NCBI GenBank assembly: GCA_947487165.1
Contig: CANKWX010000032.1
Coordinates: forward strand, 1 to 42,417
Source of the DNA: Burkholderiales bacterium
Lineage (GTDB): Bacteria > Pseudomonadota > Gammaproteobacteria > Burkholderiales > Burkholderiaceae_E
Direction of reading: 5' to 3'
Length of the DNA: 42,417 bases
Shown here: in pieces, positions 1-10,613 of the stretch
Layout of the letters: the number at the start of each line of letters is the position of its first letter
How positions within the stretch are numbered: position 1 is the stretch's first letter
Notes under the pieces: model-generated
Database searches by the model: none
What the model was told of the DNA's origin: nothing
What the model saw: the letters and a program-made list of their open reading frames with translations, nothing else
Program-made: the position numbers and the translations under genes

Positions 1-1251
1 GACCAGAGTTTCATAGGGCTCTTCTCGCTCGCCGGTTTCGGCGTTGAGGCGCACCTTCGGCTTCGGACGCGACACCGCCATCTCGAAGCCTTCGCGGCGC
101 ATGTTTTCGAGCAGGATGGTGAGGTGGAGTTCGCCTCGTCCTGACACCACGAAGGTATCGCTGTCAGAGGGGAATTCGACCCGCAGCGCGACGTTGTGCT
201 GCAGTTCGCGCTCGAGGCGATCACGGATCTGGCGGCTGGTGACGTACTTGCCTTCGCGTCCGGCGAGCGGGCTGGTGTTGACCATGAACTCCATGGTCAG
301 GGTCGGCTCGTCGACTTTGAGCAGCGGCAAGCCATCGGGCGTATCGGACGCACACACCGTCGTGCCGATGTCGATACCCTCGACACCGGTGATCGCCACG
401 ATGTCACCGGCCAGTGCCTCGTCCATCGGAATCCGCTCAAGGCCCTTGTAGCGCAGCACCTGACCGATCTTGCCCATCACCGGTTTGGCGCCCGGACCGT
501 GGACGACCGCGACCTGCGAGCCGGCGGTGATGCGACCGCGATTGACCCGCCCCACGCCGATCCGGCCGACATAGCTGCTCCAGTCGATGGACAGGATCTG
601 CATCTGAAGCGGACCGTTGATGTCGTCGGCGCGCACCGGAACAAACTTCAGAATCGCGTCGTAGAGCGCGCGCATGGTGCCCTGGGGCATGCCGTTGTCG
701 GCCTTGGGCAGCGCGTCGAGTTCATCGATTTCATTGACCGCAAAGCCGGCAAGCGCCGAGCAGTAAACGATCGGGAAGTCCATCTGCTCGTCGGTGGCAC
801 CGAGCTTGTCGAAGAGTTCAAAGACCTGATCGATCACCCAGTGCGGACGGGCGCCCGGGCGGTCGATCTTGTTGACGACAACGATCGGCTTCAGACCCAG
901 CGCCAGCGCCTTGCGGGTCACGAAGCGGGTCTGTGGCATCGGACCATCGACCGCATCGACCACCAGCAGCACCGAGTCGACCATCGACAGCGCCCGCTCG
1001 ACTTCGCCACCGAAGTCGGCGTGGCCCGGGGTGTCAACAATGTTGATGCGGGCACCGTCGACCTCGATCGCGCAGTTCTTGGCAAGGATCGTGATCCCGC
1101 GTTCCTTCTCGAGATCGTTGGAGTCCATGACCCGTTCGGTGAGCGCCTGGTGCGCACGGAAGGTTCCCGACTGCCTGAGGAGCTGGTCGACCAGCGTGGT
1201 TTTTCCGTGGTCGACGTGGGCGATGATCGCGATGTTGCGGATGGGCTGCAT
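1..1251 (-). CDS. typA: Ribosome-associated GTPase TypA/BipA (3' part cut by window edge)
   Basis: TypA/BipA is a translational GTPase of the EF-G/LepA group that binds the 70S ribosome and is linked to ribosome assembly and stress or cold adaptation. The first 417 residues are present; the family is about 600 residues, so the C-terminal third lies outside the left edge. The protein opens with the G1 motif AHVDHGKTT, followed by KERGITI (G2), [11 protein letters not shown] (G3) and NKID (G4), then the domain II beta-barrel. The ATG at 1251 gives [19 protein letters not shown], which matches the usual family N-terminus. It lies 24 bases downstream of truB on the same strand and is probably the last gene of the block. 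I am sure of the identity; the missing end cannot be judged. Confidence 0.96.
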   Translation of the reverse strand, partial: MQPIRNIAIIAHVDHGKTTLVDQLLRQSGTFRAHQALTERVMDSNDLEKERGITILAKNCAIEVDGARINIVDTPGHADFGGEVERALSMVDSVLLVVDAVDGPMPQTRFVTRKALALGLKPIVVVNKIDRPGARPHWVIDQVFELFDKLGATDEQMDFPIVYCSALAGFAVNEIDELDALPKADNGMPQGTMRALYDAILKFVPVRADDINGPLQMQILSIDWSSYVGRIGVGRVNRGRITAGSQVAVVHGPGAKPVMGKIGQVLRYKGLERIPMDEALAGDIVAITGVEGIDIGTTVCASDTPDGLPLLKVDEPTLTMEFMVNTSPLAGREGKYVTSRQIRDRLERELQHNVALRVEFPSDSDTFVVSGRGELHLTILLENMRREGFEMAVSRPKPKVRLNAETGEREEPYETLV

Positions 1252-1275
1252 GAGAGATGTTCCTGCTTGAGTCGG

Positions 1276-2211
1276 TCAGTCGTGATGGGTTGCAAGGACG
1301 CGCTGGGGGGCGAGCAGCCCCGGCGGCGCAAAAAGGGCCGTACCGAGCAGGCGATCGCCGCGATACACGCGCACCGGACCAGCCGGTGCATTGGCAAGCG
1401 GGGCACGACTGACATTGTCGAGCACCAGACGTTGCCCCTGGATGAAACGGTCGGCGAGCGAGTCGGCGAGCGCGACTGGCGGCAGACCGGACAGCAGCAT
1501 GTCGACCGCGCCGACCATGGCGATACGTGCTTCGGGCTCGATTTGCTCGAGCGCATCAGGCGTGCAGGCGTGGGTGATCGAGAGCCTTCCGACTGCAATG
1601 CGGCGCAACGCGACCAGGTGGGCACCGCAGCCGAGCCGCTCGCCGATATCCTCGGCCAGGGTGCGGATGTAGGTGCCTTTGCTGACCCGCGTGCGCAGAC
1701 TCACGCGCGGGCGCAGCGGGTCAGCGCGATCGATGCCGGTCAGCTCGATCGAATGGATGGTGACCGGACGTGCCTCGCGCTCGAGCACGATGCCCTCGCG
1801 GGCATAGGCGTAGAGCGGCTTGCCGTCGCGCTTGAGCGCCGAATGCATCGGCGGCACCTGTTCGATGTCGCCCAGAAAGGCCCTGCAAGCGGCGTCGATC
1901 GCCGCATCGTCGCAGCTCACCGGCCGCTCGCCGGTCGTCTGCCCTTCGGCGTCACCGGTCTCGGTGGTGACACCCAGACACAGAGTGGCTTCGTAAGTCT
2001 TGTCGGCGTCGAGCAGATCGTGCAGGAACTTTGTTGCTTCGCCAAAGGCAATCGGCAGCAGACCGCTTGCCATCGGGTCGAGCGTGCCGCCATGGCCGGC
2101 CTTGGCAGCATTGAATGCGCGTCGGGCGCGCTGCAGCGCATCGTTGGAGCTTGGCCCGATCGGCTTGTCGAGCAGCAGCACGCCGTCGAGGTTCAGACGC
2201 GCGCGCTTCAT
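1276..2211 (-). CDS. truB: tRNA pseudouridine-55 synthase TruB
   Basis: TruB converts U55 in the T-arm of tRNAs to pseudouridine and also acts as a tRNA folding chaperone. The 311-residue length is normal for the family. Residues 1-20 contain the LLLDKPIGPSS motif. The catalytic motif GGTLDPMASG carries the nucleophilic aspartate at residue 45. Further on, KTYEATLCLG and the RVSKGTYIRTLAEDIG block are typical family signatures, and the C-terminal 60 residues fit the PUA-like domain. Its ATG overlaps the rbfA stop codon by four bases (ATGA), so translation of the two is probably coupled. Gene order rbfA-truB is conserved in proteobacteria. Confidence 0.97.
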   Translation of the reverse strand: MKRARLNLDGVLLLDKPIGPSSNDALQRARRAFNAAKAGHGGTLDPMASGLLPIAFGEATKFLHDLLDADKTYEATLCLGVTTETGDAEGQTTGERPVSCDDAAIDAACRAFLGDIEQVPPMHSALKRDGKPLYAYAREGIVLEREARPVTIHSIELTGIDRADPLRPRVSLRTRVSKGTYIRTLAEDIGERLGCGAHLVALRRIAVGRLSITHACTPDALEQIEPEARIAMVGAVDMLLSGLPPVALADSLADRFIQGQRLVLDNVSRAPLANAPAGPVRVYRGDRLLGTALFAPPGLLAPQRVLATHHD

Positions 2212-2636
2212 TGTTCACCCCGCGGCGCTTCGTCAGAGGCCGGCCGCAGACCAGGCTCGTCGTCGAGTGCGCGAACCGCATTGGCTTCATCGATCAGCCT
2301 GGACAGCCCGACCCCGCGCGTGACCGACGCGTCATGCACGAATCGCAGTTCGGGATTGGTGTGGATACGGATTCGCCGACCGAGCTGAGAGCGCATGAAA
2401 CCCGCGCTGCGTCGCAAGCCCTCAAGCGTGCGCGCAAGCGTCACTTCGTCGTCGGGCATCACCGAGAAGTGGATCGTGGCATAGGCATAGTCGGCCGTGA
2501 TCTCGACCGAGGTGAGCGTGACCATCCCAATGCGCGGATCCTTGACCTCGCGGGCGATCATCTGCGCGATTTCCTGGTGGATCTGCTCGGCCACCCGGAC
2601 CGATCGATCACCGCCACTGCGCGAATGCCTGTTCAT
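2208..2636 (-). CDS. rbfA: 30S ribosome-binding factor RbfA
   Basis: RbfA is a small KH-fold protein that binds the neck of immature 30S subunits and is needed for maturation of the 5' end of 16S rRNA. It reads RVAEQIHQEIAQMI, then EVKDPRIGMVTLTSVEIT, then the central strand YATIHFSV and the GFMRSQLGRRIRI block with PELRFVHD, all family signatures. I chose the ATG at 2636, giving 142 residues starting MNRHSRSGGD. A GTG eight codons upstream (2660) is possible, but the ATG has an AGGCGG stretch at a usable distance. The C-terminus is a charged tail. The stop overlaps the truB start by four bases. A 94-base gap separates it from infB. Confidence 0.94.
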   Translation of the reverse strand: MNRHSRSGGDRSVRVAEQIHQEIAQMIAREVKDPRIGMVTLTSVEITADYAYATIHFSVMPDDEVTLARTLEGLRRSAGFMRSQLGRRIRIHTNPELRFVHDASVTRGVGLSRLIDEANAVRALDDEPGLRPASDEAPRGEQ

Positions 2637-2730
2637 GCTGCCACCGCCTGTTGCCCGCACCGGATGCGCCTGAACGTCGCACGGCGCGGGCCGACCGCCC
2701 TCAGGCGATCAGGCTCGCTGCCTGCTTCGC

Positions 2731-5610
2731 TCAGAGCGTCCGCGCGACTTCCTTGACCTCGAAAACCTCGAGCTGGTCGCCGACCTTGATGTCGTTGTGG
2801 TTCTTGAGGGTCAGGCCGCATTCGAAGCCATCGCGCACCTCACGAACATCGTCCTTGAAACGCTTGAGCGAATCGAGTTCGCCGGTCCAGATGACCACTG
2901 AGTCACGCAGCAGACGGATACGCGAACTGCGCCGAATCACGCCCTCAGTGACCATGCAACCGGCGATATTGCCGATCCGGCTGACCGAGAAGATCTCGCG
3001 GATCTGCACCAGGCCGATGGTCTCTTCGCGCTTTTCGGGGGCGAGCATGCCGCTCATCGCCGCTTTCACTTCATCGACCGCGTCGTAGATGATGTTGTAG
3101 TAGCGGATGTCGATCCCGTTGGACTCGGCCAGCTTGCGCGCAGCCTGATCGGCACGGACGTTGAATCCGATGACCACCGCCTTGGATGCGACCGCGAGGT
3201 TGATGTCGCTTTCAGTAATGCCGCCAACCGCCGCGTGCACGATCTGAACCTTGATCTCTTCGGTAGCCAGCTTGAGCATCGACTGCGACAAGGCCTCCTG
3301 CGAGCCCTGGACATCAGACTTGATGATCAGTGCCAGCGTCTGGCTCGCGCCTTCGGCCATCTGTTCGAGCATGGTCTCGAGCTTGGCGGCCTGCTGGCGG
3401 GCCAGCTTGACATCCCGAAACTTGCCCTGACGAAACAGTGCGATCTCGCGCGCTTTTCGTTCATCGACGATACCTACCAGCTCCTCGCCCGCTGCCGGCA
3501 CTTCGGACAGACCCTGAATCTCGACCGGAATCGAGGGGCCGGCTTCGGTGATCGACTTGCCGGTCTCATCGAGCATGGCTCTCACGCGGCCATAGGCCGA
3601 GCCGGCCAGCACGACATCGCCGCGCTTGAGCGTGCCCGACTGGACCAGAATGGTGGCCACCGGGCCACGGCCCTTGTCGAGTCTTGCCTCGATGACCAGG
3701 CCCTTGGCCGGCGCATCGACCGCGGCATTCAACTCGAGCACTTCTGCCTGCAGAAGCACATTTTCGAGCAGATCGTCGATACCCTGCCCGGTACGCGCCG
3801 ACACCGGCACGAAGGGCGACTCGCCACCGAACTCCTCGGGCACAACCTGTTGCGACACCAGTTCCTGCTTGACCCGGTCGGGATTGGATTCAGGCTTGTC
3901 GATCTTGTTCATCGCCACGACGATCGGCACGCCGGCCGCCTTGGCATGGTGGATCGCCTCGATGGTTTGCGGCATGACACCGTCGTCGGCGGCGACCACC
4001 AGGATCACGATATCGGTGGCCTTGGCGCCGCGGGCGCGCATCGCTGTAAACGCTTCGTGGCCCGGGGTATCGAGGAAGGTGATCACCCCGCGTGGCGTTT
4101 CGACGTGATAAGCGCCGATATGCTGCGTAATGCCACCGGCTTCGCCTGAAGCCACTTTGGCGCGACGAATATAGTCGAGCAGCGAGGTCTTGCCGTGGTC
4201 GACGTGGCCCATCACGGTCACCACCGGCGGACGCGGCAGCCGCAGCGCCTCGGCATGCGACTCGGCTTCCTCGAGCATGGCCTCGGGATCGTCGAGTGCC
4301 GCAGCGATCGCGGTATGGCCCAGTTCCTCGACGATGATCATCGCGGTTTCCTGGTCGAGCACCTGATTGATGGTCACCATCTGGCCCATCTTCATCATCA
4401 GCTTGATGACCTCGGCCGCCTTGACCGACATTTTGTGAGCCAGATCGGCCACCGAAACGGTTTCGGGAACATGGACCTCGCGAACGATGGCTTCGGCCGC
4501 CGGTGCTGCCTGCATCGACGAGGCCCCACGGCTGTCGCGCCCGCCTCCCCGTCCGCCGCGCGGACCGCGCCAGCCACCGACACCACCCCCGGCATCACCG
4601 CGAGTCTTGATCGCACGTCGCTTGGCGGCGTCGTCCTGCCAGGTCGATGAGAGATTTTCGGATTTGACATGCTTCTTGACGCCCGGGGCACCAGGCGCCG
4701 CTGCAGTGCCGGCAGGACGAGCCGCATCGGGCTTGGTCGTGGGGCGGTGCAAGGTTCCGGTCTTGGCCTCGGCGGCCACAGCGGGCGCGGCAACAACCGG
4801 TGCAGGAGCGACCACAGGCGGCGCCTCGACCGGCTTCGGTGCAGGCCGACGCGAGGCGGTGAGCAGCCGGTTGATGGCAGCCGCTTCGCTCTCAGCGCGC
4901 TTGCGCGCATCAGACAGGGCGGCCGCATTGGCTTGCGCCTTGCGAGCCACTTCGGCTGCCGCCTGTGACGCTGCCCGTGCCAACTCCGCTGCTTCGGCTG
5001 CCTTCGCTTCAGCCACATCACCCTCGGTGGTCTGCGCCTGGGTCGACTGGGCTGCAGCGATACGCTCGCGCTCGAGGCGTGTCTGCTCTTCGAGACGGGC
5101 GGCCGCAGCCGCGGCCTCTTCGGCCCTCAGACGCTCGGCTTCGAGGCTTGCCTCGCGCTCGCGCATTTCCTGGGCCTGGCGCTCGAGCTGCTCGCGCTGC
5201 TCGCGTTCGGCAGCTTCCTGCTGAGCCTGGGCGGCAGCTTGTTCAGCCGCTGCTGCTGCGGCCGCCGCTGCAAGCGCTTCGGCAGAAGGTTGCGCCTCAC
5301 CGACTTCGGCTTCGCGCTGGACAAAGACTCGCTTTTTACGGACTTCGACCTGAATCGTGCGAGCACGACCGGTGGCGTCAGCCTGTTTGATCTCAGAGGT
5401 CTGCTTGCGCACGACCGTGATCTTCTTCTTGGCGCCGTCGTCCGCGCCATGAGCACGGCGAAGTGCGGTCAGCAGCTGCGCCTTGTCACTTTCCGTCAGC
5501 GTATCGCTGGCCGAAGCCTTGTCGACGCCAGCCGACCGCAACTGCTCAAGCAGCACATCAGCCGGGACTTTGAGTTCGGCTGCGAAACTCGAAACGTTAG
5601 TGCTTGCCAT
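2731..5610 (-). CDS. infB: Translation initiation factor IF-2
   Basis: IF-2 is the GTPase that recruits fMet-tRNA to the 30S subunit and promotes 50S joining. At 959 residues it is of the long type. Residues 1-55 form an IF2_N domain. About 100-260 is a long Ala/Glu/Arg-rich segment likely to be coiled coil, and 260-370 is a Pro/Ala then Gly/Arg-rich linker. A second IF2_N-like segment ([20 protein letters not shown]) lies near 390-425. The G domain starts with GHVDHGKT at 468-475, then DTPGHEAF and NKIDKPE. The C-terminal domains end in [13 protein letters not shown]. The ATG at 5610 is preceded by AAGGA at good spacing. It starts 15 bases after nusA, and the two are surely cotranscribed. 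Confidence 0.98.
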   Translation of the reverse strand: MASTNVSSFAAELKVPADVLLEQLRSAGVDKASASDTLTESDKAQLLTALRRAHGADDGAKKKITVVRKQTSEIKQADATGRARTIQVEVRKKRVFVQREAEVGEAQPSAEALAAAAAAAAAEQAAAQAQQEAAEREQREQLERQAQEMREREASLEAERLRAEEAAAAAARLEEQTRLERERIAAAQSTQAQTTEGDVAEAKAAEAAELARAASQAAAEVARKAQANAAALSDARKRAESEAAAINRLLTASRRPAPKPVEAPPVVAPAPVVAAPAVAAEAKTGTLHRPTTKPDAARPAGTAAAPGAPGVKKHVKSENLSSTWQDDAAKRRAIKTRGDAGGGVGGWRGPRGGRGGGRDSRGASSMQAAPAAEAIVREVHVPETVSVADLAHKMSVKAAEVIKLMMKMGQMVTINQVLDQETAMIIVEELGHTAIAAALDDPEAMLEEAESHAEALRLPRPPVVTVMGHVDHGKTSLLDYIRRAKVASGEAGGITQHIGAYHVETPRGVITFLDTPGHEAFTAMRARGAKATDIVILVVAADDGVMPQTIEAIHHAKAAGVPIVVAMNKIDKPESNPDRVKQELVSQQVVPEEFGGESPFVPVSARTGQGIDDLLENVLLQAEVLELNAAVDAPAKGLVIEARLDKGRGPVATILVQSGTLKRGDVVLAGSAYGRVRAMLDETGKSITEAGPSIPVEIQGLSEVPAAGEELVGIVDERKAREIALFRQGKFRDVKLARQQAAKLETMLEQMAEGASQTLALIIKSDVQGSQEALSQSMLKLATEEIKVQIVHAAVGGITESDINLAVASKAVVIGFNVRADQAARKLAESNGIDIRYYNIIYDAVDEVKAAMSGMLAPEKREETIGLVQIREIFSVSRIGNIAGCMVTEGVIRRSSRIRLLRDSVVIWTGELDSLKRFKDDVREVRDGFECGLTLKNHNDIKVGDQLEVFEVKEVARTL

Positions 5611-5625
5611 TCAGATCCTTTCGGC

Positions 5626-7110
5626 TCAGGCCGACTCGTTCTCGAACCAATGAGCCCGAGCCGTCATGATCAACACCTTGGCGCGCTCCTCATCGAGGCC
5701 GGTTGCCTCCACGAGTTCGTCGAGCGCAAGCTCGGCCAATTCATCACGGGTGTGCACATTGGCATCAGCCAGTTTTGCAGCGAGATCCCGATCCATGCCC
5801 TCAAGATTCAGCAGGTCCTCGGTCGTGGTCTCGAGTTTTTCTTCCTTGGCGATCGCTTCGGTCAGCAATGCATTGCGAGCACGCTCGCGCAACTCGTTGA
5901 CCGTGCCTTCATCGAAGGCCTCGATTTCGAGCATCTCGTTGATCGGCACGTAGGCCACTTCGTCGAGGCTGCTGAACCCTTCGTCGATCAGGATGTCGGC
6001 GACTTCCTCGTCGACATCAAGCTTGCCCATGAAGATTTCCCGCAGCGCGGCGCGCTCGGTTTCCTGTTTGCCGGCACTTTCCTCGGCACTCATGATGTTG
6101 ATCTTCCAGCCGGTCAGCTCGGAGGCCAGCCGGACATTGCGCCCGCCGGTGCCGATCGCCAACGCGAGGTTGTCTTCATCGACCACGACGTCCATGCTGT
6201 GCTTTTCTTCATCGACCATGATCGACGAGACATTGGCCGGGGCCAGCGCACCGATCACGAACTGCGCGGGATCCTCGGACCACAGCACGATGTCGACCCG
6301 CTCACCGGCCAGTTCGCCGGTGACAGCCTGAACCCGTGAGCCGCGAACACCGACACAAGTACCGATCGGGTCGATGCGGCGGTCGGTGGTATGAACCGCG
6401 ATCTTGGCTCTGACGCCTGCATCACGCGCAGCCGCCTTGACCTGCAGCAGTCCCTGCTCAATCTCGGGGACCTCAAGGCGGAAGAGCTCCATGATGAACT
6501 CGGGGGCAGTGCGCGACATGAAGAGCTGGGGACCACGCCCCTCGCGATTGACCTTGCCGACCCAACCGCGAACCCGATCACCCACCCGCAGGTTTTCTTT
6601 GGGGATCATCTGGTCGCGTGCCAGGCGGGCTTCGATCTTGCCGGACTCGATGACCGCGCCTTCACGGTCGAGCCGCTTGATCGTGCCGGACAGCAGGGAA
6701 TCGCCGCGCCCGAGGAAGTCATCGATGATCTGCTCGCGCTCGGCGTCGCGGATCTTTTGCAGGATCACCTGCTTGGCCGCCTGGGCACCGATGCGACCGG
6801 CCTCGACCGGCTCGAGTTCTTCTTCGAGGTACTCGCCGATATCGATGTCGGCGATCTGCTTGCGCGCCTCGGTCAGGATGACCTGAATGTCGTGATCCTC
6901 GAGCTCTCCGTCGGGCACGACCAGCCAGCGACGAAAGGCTTCCGACTCGCCGGTCTCGCGATCGATGGTGACCCGCACATCGACCTCTTCTTTGAAACGC
7001 TTCTTGGCAGCAGACGCCAGAGCGCTTTCGAGCGCGGCGAACACCACCTCTTTCAGCACGCTTTTTTCGCGCGCCAGCGCATCGACCAACAACAGTACCT
7101 CGCGGCTCAT
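5626..7110 (-). CDS. nusA: Transcription termination/antitermination factor NusA
   Basis: NusA binds RNA polymerase and modulates pausing, intrinsic termination and antitermination. The ATG at 7110 gives 494 residues ([18 protein letters not shown]), matching the Escherichia coli length of 495. The open frame continues upstream to 7275, but that part overlaps rimP and is not family-like. Order: N-terminal polymerase-binding domain (about 1-135), S1 domain (about 136-200, with [14 protein letters not shown]), two KH domains ([14 protein letters not shown], then [17 protein letters not shown]), and two acidic C-terminal repeats (about 360-490, with LLNLEGMD). The start lies 10 bases after rimP. 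In E. coli this operon is controlled by NusA itself, which makes the hairpin before rimP here noteworthy. Confidence 0.97.
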   Translation of the reverse strand: MSREVLLLVDALAREKSVLKEVVFAALESALASAAKKRFKEEVDVRVTIDRETGESEAFRRWLVVPDGELEDHDIQVILTEARKQIADIDIGEYLEEELEPVEAGRIGAQAAKQVILQKIRDAEREQIIDDFLGRGDSLLSGTIKRLDREGAVIESGKIEARLARDQMIPKENLRVGDRVRGWVGKVNREGRGPQLFMSRTAPEFIMELFRLEVPEIEQGLLQVKAAARDAGVRAKIAVHTTDRRIDPIGTCVGVRGSRVQAVTGELAGERVDIVLWSEDPAQFVIGALAPANVSSIMVDEEKHSMDVVVDEDNLALAIGTGGRNVRLASELTGWKINIMSAEESAGKQETERAALREIFMGKLDVDEEVADILIDEGFSSLDEVAYVPINEMLEIEAFDEGTVNELRERARNALLTEAIAKEEKLETTTEDLLNLEGMDRDLAAKLADANVHTRDELAELALDELVEATGLDEERAKVLIMTARAHWFENESA

Positions 7111-7120
7111 CGTGAAGCTC

Positions 7121-7774
7121 CTAAAACTTGACCTTGGGCACCAGCCTCGCCCGCTCGACCTCGGAGAGGACAAATGAGAGACGGCGAACCACCTCTCCCT
7201 CAGATGCATCGGCCGGGACCTCGGCGTCGGACTCTGCAGACTCCGTGCCCGGCTTGCTCGCACTGCTTTTCGCATTGCTTTTCGAGTTACTGCTACCGCG
7301 ACCGTTTGCAGACGCCTTACCGGCCGACTTGGCCGTCAGCTTTGGCGACTCGATCAGATCGAGTGCCCAGCGATCTGGCGCCGACTCGTCGCGCACCAGC
7401 ACGCCGACAAAATTTCGTCTGCCCGACAGCGGCTCACGCAATCGGAGCGACACCTCAGCCCCCTCGAAACGCGCGAAATCGGCCTCCCGCTTGAGCGGCC
7501 GGTCGAGACCCGGCGACGAGACCTCGAGTCGTGAATAGTCGATGTTCTCGACGGTCAGAAAATGCGTCAACTGATGACTCACCCGTTCGCAGTCTTCGAC
7601 CTTGATCATCGGCGCTTCAGGCGAATTGGCTGGCACCGATATCTGCTCGAAGGCACTGGCAGGCAGGTCGATGTAGACCCGCAGCACGCCCGCCCCGGCG
7701 AATTCGACATCGACCAGTTCATAGCCCATTGCGCTGATGGTCCTATCGATCGCGGCAATCACCGGTCTCACGTC
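7121..7774 (-). CDS. rimP: Ribosome maturation factor RimP with a low-complexity insertion
   Basis: RimP is needed for maturation of the 30S subunit. The N-terminal domain reads [10 protein letters not shown] and VYIDLP, followed by [11 protein letters not shown] and the very conserved [16 protein letters not shown]. The protein is longer than the usual 150-160 residues. About 45 Ser/Lys/Ala/Glu-rich residues interrupt the C-terminal SH3-like domain, between the strand at WALDLIESP and the closing strands [17 protein letters not shown]. The start is uncertain. GTG at 7774 has an AGGGAG about 11 bases ahead. GTG at 7762 matches the family N-terminus best, and TTG at 7801 is the farthest option. 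It is the first gene of rimP-nusA-infB. Confidence 0.9.
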   Translation of the reverse strand, partial: DVRPVIAAIDRTISAMGYELVDVEFAGAGVLRVYIDLPASAFEQISVPANSPEAPMIKVEDCERVSHQLTHFLTVENIDYSRLEVSSPGLDRPLKREADFARFEGAEVSLRLREPLSGRRNFVGVLVRDESAPDRWALDLIESPKLTAKSAGKASANGRGSSNSKSNAKSSASKPGTESAESDAEVPADASEGEVVRRLSFVLSEVERARLVPKVKF

Positions 7775-7805
7775 GGACAGCACTCCCTGAATTACCCGCA
7801 ACCGT

Positions 7806-7834
7806 AAAAAAAAATGGGCCTGACAAGCCCATTT
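7806..7834 (-). terminator. Hairpin plus U-tract in the rimP leader (attenuator or rluB terminator)
   Basis: On the minus strand an 8-bp perfect stem (AAATGGGC with GCCCATTT, arms at 7827-7834 and 7812-7819) with a 7-base loop runs directly into a run of nine Us. This is a textbook intrinsic terminator shape. It would end rluB transcripts. However, a perfect TATAAT lies upstream of it at 7861-7866, so transcripts starting there must pass it within about 20 bases, just before rimP. That geometry suggests attenuation. The stem and U-run are seen; the regulatory role is inferred. Confidence 0.75.
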
Positions 7835-7860
7835 CCAAAACCAATATGTCTAACCAATCG

Positions 7861-7866
7861 ATTATA
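7861..7866 (-). promoter_or_regulatory. Probable -10 box of the rimP-nusA-infB promoter
   Basis: The minus strand reads TATAAT here, a perfect sigma-70 -10 hexamer, in the 100-base gap between rluB and rimP. No good -35 hexamer is seen at 16-18 bases, so the promoter may depend on an upstream element or activator. Transcription would begin near 7854, giving a leader of about 80-90 bases that contains the hairpin at 7812-7834. Confidence 0.5.
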
Positions 7867-7902
7867 ACGCACTCGCTGCATTTCGCCCACTCGCAGCGGG
7901 CC

Positions 7903-9921
7903 TCAGCCCGGTCCGCGACGACGCCCGCCACCGGGAGGACGACCGGCGCCGCTGCGCTGACCGCCTGACGTGCCCTGGCCGCTGCGATTGCCGCCCTGCC
8001 CACCCTGCCCACCCTGCCCGCCCTGCCCACCGCGGTTGCCACCCTGACCACCGCGATTGCCACCCTGGGTGGTTCGCTGTGCGCCCTGACCGCCACGGTT
8101 GCCGCCTTGCCCCTGGCCACCACCAAAGCCGCCGCCCTGCACGGCACCCGATCCGCCCTGACCCGCGCCACGGTTTCGTCGCCCCTGACCGCCAGGTTTG
8201 GGCTGACCCGCAAGACCGGCCGGACCGAAGCCCGCGCCAAACCGCTGCTGGCGGCCCTGCTTGCGCACCGCACCGGTGATGCCAGACAGGTGAGCGTTGG
8301 CCGAGGTCGGCTGCCAGTCGTCATCTTCGCGATTGACTTTCGACGCACGGGGTGGCGGGACCAGCGCAAAGTCCGGCGGCGGTTGCGATTCAAACTCGTC
8401 GTCTTCTTCGTCATCGTCAAAGAGACGGTCGGCATCATCGGCACGAAAAGGCTGGTCAGACAGACCCGCACGCGCGGCAGCAGCCGCCACCTGCTCGTCG
8501 CTCGGCTCGCGGTCAAAATCCTCATCGTCGGCATCAACCTCTGCCGACGCAGGCCGCGGTCGCCCCGGCTCAAGCGCGTCGGGCTGACCGGCCGCGGATG
8601 GGCCGGTACGCCGAGGCGGTGCCTTGGCATCGCGCCCGACCTGCTTGAGCATGCCCGTGAGCGCGGTGACATCACCGGCATTGAGTTCGACCCACCGGCC
8701 GCGAATGAGCCCGGCCGGCAGACCGATCGGACCAAAGCGAATCCGAACCAGCCGCGAGACGATCAGACCCACCGCCTCGAATATTCGACGCACCTCGCGG
8801 TTGCGTCCCTCGCCAATGACGACGCGATACCAGTGATTGGCGCCGTCACCACCGACATCTTCAAGCGACAGGAAGTTTGCCGGACCATCTTCCAGCGGTA
8901 TCCCCGCCAGCAGCTTTTCGCGGGTCTCGTCGTCGATTCGGCCCAGGATGCGGACCGCGTATTCGCGCTCCCATCCAAAGCGCGGATGCATCAGCAGGTT
9001 GGCCAATTCACCCGAGGTGGTGAACACCAGCAGTCCCTCGGTATTGAAGTCGAGCCGCCCCACGGCAACCCAGCGCTCACCCTTGAGCCGGGGCAGCCGT
9101 TCGAAGACCGTCGCGCGCTGACCGGGATCGTCACGACTGCAGATTTCGCCAGGCGGCTTGTGATAGAGCAGGACTTTCGGAGCAGATTTTTGGACGCGAC
9201 GGTTCAGCGGCCGACCGTTGACCCGCACCTGATCGGAAGGCCCGATGCGCTGACCGACATAGGCCGGCTGGCCGTTGACCGAGACCCGTCCGGCAATGAT
9301 GAGTTCCTCCATTTCGCGGCGCGAACCGATACCGGCATCCGCCAGCAGCTTGTGCAGCTTGGGGGCATCGTCATCGGCCTCGCGGGGCGGTGCCGCGCGC
9401 GGGGCATTGCGCCGGCGCGGATCGGTCGCATCGACGCCGACCTTTGCCTGGCGCGAATAGATCGGAATGACCTGATCGGGATCGTTCGGCGCAGCCGCAT
9501 TTGAACCACCCTGCCCTGCCGGCGACTCTGACTCGGCATTACGCGGTCCGCCCGGTCCGCGTGGCCCCTGTCCGTTGCGACCCGGCCGCCTGCGATTCAT
9601 GCGGTTGCGCGGCCCCTTCGGTCCGCGACGATCGTCCTGGCCCGGCGCGGCAGCATCAGCCGCTTGAAATCCGGCGGCGCCGTGTTCCCCGGAAGGCAGG
9701 GCGGCCATGGCCGCGCTTGCGGCCGAGTCACCAACGAAACGATCGGTCTGCGAGTCTGGGGGAGCAGGCGCTGCGGACTCGGTGTTCGAGGACTGTTCAC
9801 CCGCCGCTTCACCACGAACGGCCGGACGGCGGGAACGCCGACGCGGCCTTGACGCCGGCTGACCGTCTCCAGGCAGCTCGGGCGATTCGGCGGATTGGGG
9901 CTGCTCGGGATTGTCGTTCAT
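7903..9921 (-). CDS. rluB: 23S rRNA pseudouridine synthase RluB with long disordered tails
   Basis: An RsuA-family pseudouridine synthase; RluB modifies U2605 of 23S rRNA. Only the middle of this 672-residue protein is the enzyme. An S4 RNA-binding domain ([21 protein letters not shown], with VNGQPAYVG) is followed by the catalytic motif [14 protein letters not shown] with its active-site aspartate, and by [12 protein letters not shown]. The first roughly 180 residues are Pro/Gly/Arg-rich, and the last 230 are acidic and then Gly/Gln/Arg-rich with NRGGQGG repeats, ending RRRGPG. Long rluB proteins are known from Burkholderiales. The start overlaps the scpB stop by four bases (ATGA). The RluB assignment over RluE/RsuA rests on motif and gene order. 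Confidence 0.9.
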   Translation of the reverse strand: MNDNPEQPQSAESPELPGDGQPASRPRRRSRRPAVRGEAAGEQSSNTESAAPAPPDSQTDRFVGDSAASAAMAALPSGEHGAAGFQAADAAAPGQDDRRGPKGPRNRMNRRRPGRNGQGPRGPGGPRNAESESPAGQGGSNAAAPNDPDQVIPIYSRQAKVGVDATDPRRRNAPRAAPPREADDDAPKLHKLLADAGIGSRREMEELIIAGRVSVNGQPAYVGQRIGPSDQVRVNGRPLNRRVQKSAPKVLLYHKPPGEICSRDDPGQRATVFERLPRLKGERWVAVGRLDFNTEGLLVFTTSGELANLLMHPRFGWEREYAVRILGRIDDETREKLLAGIPLEDGPANFLSLEDVGGDGANHWYRVVIGEGRNREVRRIFEAVGLIVSRLVRIRFGPIGLPAGLIRGRWVELNAGDVTALTGMLKQVGRDAKAPPRRTGPSAAGQPDALEPGRPRPASAEVDADDEDFDREPSDEQVAAAAARAGLSDQPFRADDADRLFDDDEEDDEFESQPPPDFALVPPPRASKVNREDDDWQPTSANAHLSGITGAVRKQGRQQRFGAGFGPAGLAGQPKPGGQGRRNRGAGQGGSGAVQGGGFGGGQGQGGNRGGQGAQRTTQGGNRGGQGGNRGGQGGQGGQGGQGGNRSGQGTSGGQRSGAGRPPGGGRRRGPG
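7985..8165 (-). repeat. Glycine-rich tandem repeat in the 3' end of rluB
   Basis: The coding sequence for the RluB tail is built of repeated units translating to NRGGQGG and GGQGGQ. In the DNA these appear as runs of CACCCTGCC and CACCGCGATTGC on the plus strand. The units are near-identical in places (four successive nine-base units around 7991-8028), so the tract is prone to slippage and length change between strains. The peptide resembles RGG-type RNA-binding tails. Confidence 0.8.
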
Positions 9922-10613
9922 GGGTCGGCTGGCGGCTCAGGTTTGTTGAGGTGGGGATCGGAAGGCAGGGAAGACAGGTCGGGGGACATCGCAGGATGCG
10001 CAGGCAATGCAAGGTCGATCGTCGGGATCATCGGAGAGATGGCATCGGTGGTGAACTCGATGACCCGCTGACCGATTGCCTCGGCCACCGGCAGGTCGGC
10101 ATCAAGTGCCGGCAGTTCTCGCAGCGTGCGAAGGCCGAGGTCGTCAAGAAACTGACGGGTCGTGGCAAAAAGCGCCGGGCGTCCGACCACGTCCTTGTGG
10201 CCGATGACTTCGATCCAGCCCCGATCCTCGAGCGTCTTGATGATCTGAGCCGACACCGTCACGCCACGGATCTCTTCGATGTCGCCACGGGTCGCGGGCT
10301 GACGATAAGCGATGATCGCCAGCGTTTCGAGCACGGCCCGTGAATAACGCGGCGGACGCTCGGGATTGAGGCGCTCGATGAAACGGGCAATGTCCGGGGC
10401 AGTCTGAAAGCGCCAGCCACTGGCCAGCGGCACGAGTTCGACACCACGACCCTGCCATTCGAGACGCAGTGTTTCCAGCAGCGCCCTGACGGTGTCGGGT
10501 CCGACGTCGATCTCGTCAGCGAACAGGCGCCGCAGATCGGTCACAGCCATAGGCTGCTGCGCGCAAAGCAGCGCTGCCTCCATGATGCGTTTGACATCCG
10601 CGGTATTCGTCAC
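9918..10613 (-). CDS. scpB: Segregation and condensation protein B, ScpB
   Basis: ScpB is the winged-helix kleisin partner in the SMC-ScpA-ScpB condensin complex that organises and segregates the chromosome. The 231 residues show the family core: [15 protein letters not shown] at the start, [15 protein letters not shown] and [11 protein letters not shown] in the first winged helix, then [20 protein letters not shown] and EEIRGV in the second, with [18 protein letters not shown]. The last 55 residues are Pro/Ser-rich and probably disordered. The start is GTG at 10613 with AGGG upstream. The stop overlaps rluB by four bases, so scpB-rluB is an operon; scpA is not seen in the window. Confidence 0.93.
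   Translation of the reverse strand: MTNTADVKRIMEAALLCAQQPMAVTDLRRLFADEIDVGPDTVRALLETLRLEWQGRGVELVPLASGWRFQTAPDIARFIERLNPERPPRYSRAVLETLAIIAYRQPATRGDIEEIRGVTVSAQIIKTLEDRGWIEVIGHKDVVGRPALFATTRQFLDDLGLRTLRELPALDADLPVAEAIGQRVIEFTTDAISPMIPTIDLALPAHPAMSPDLSSLPSDPHLNKPEPPADP

Noticed and set aside
196-2388. A 730-codon open frame on the plus strand across typA and truB
   Set aside because: It is antisense to clear family genes, has His/Asp/Arg-rich composition typical of reverse-strand reading in GC-rich DNA, and has no motif.
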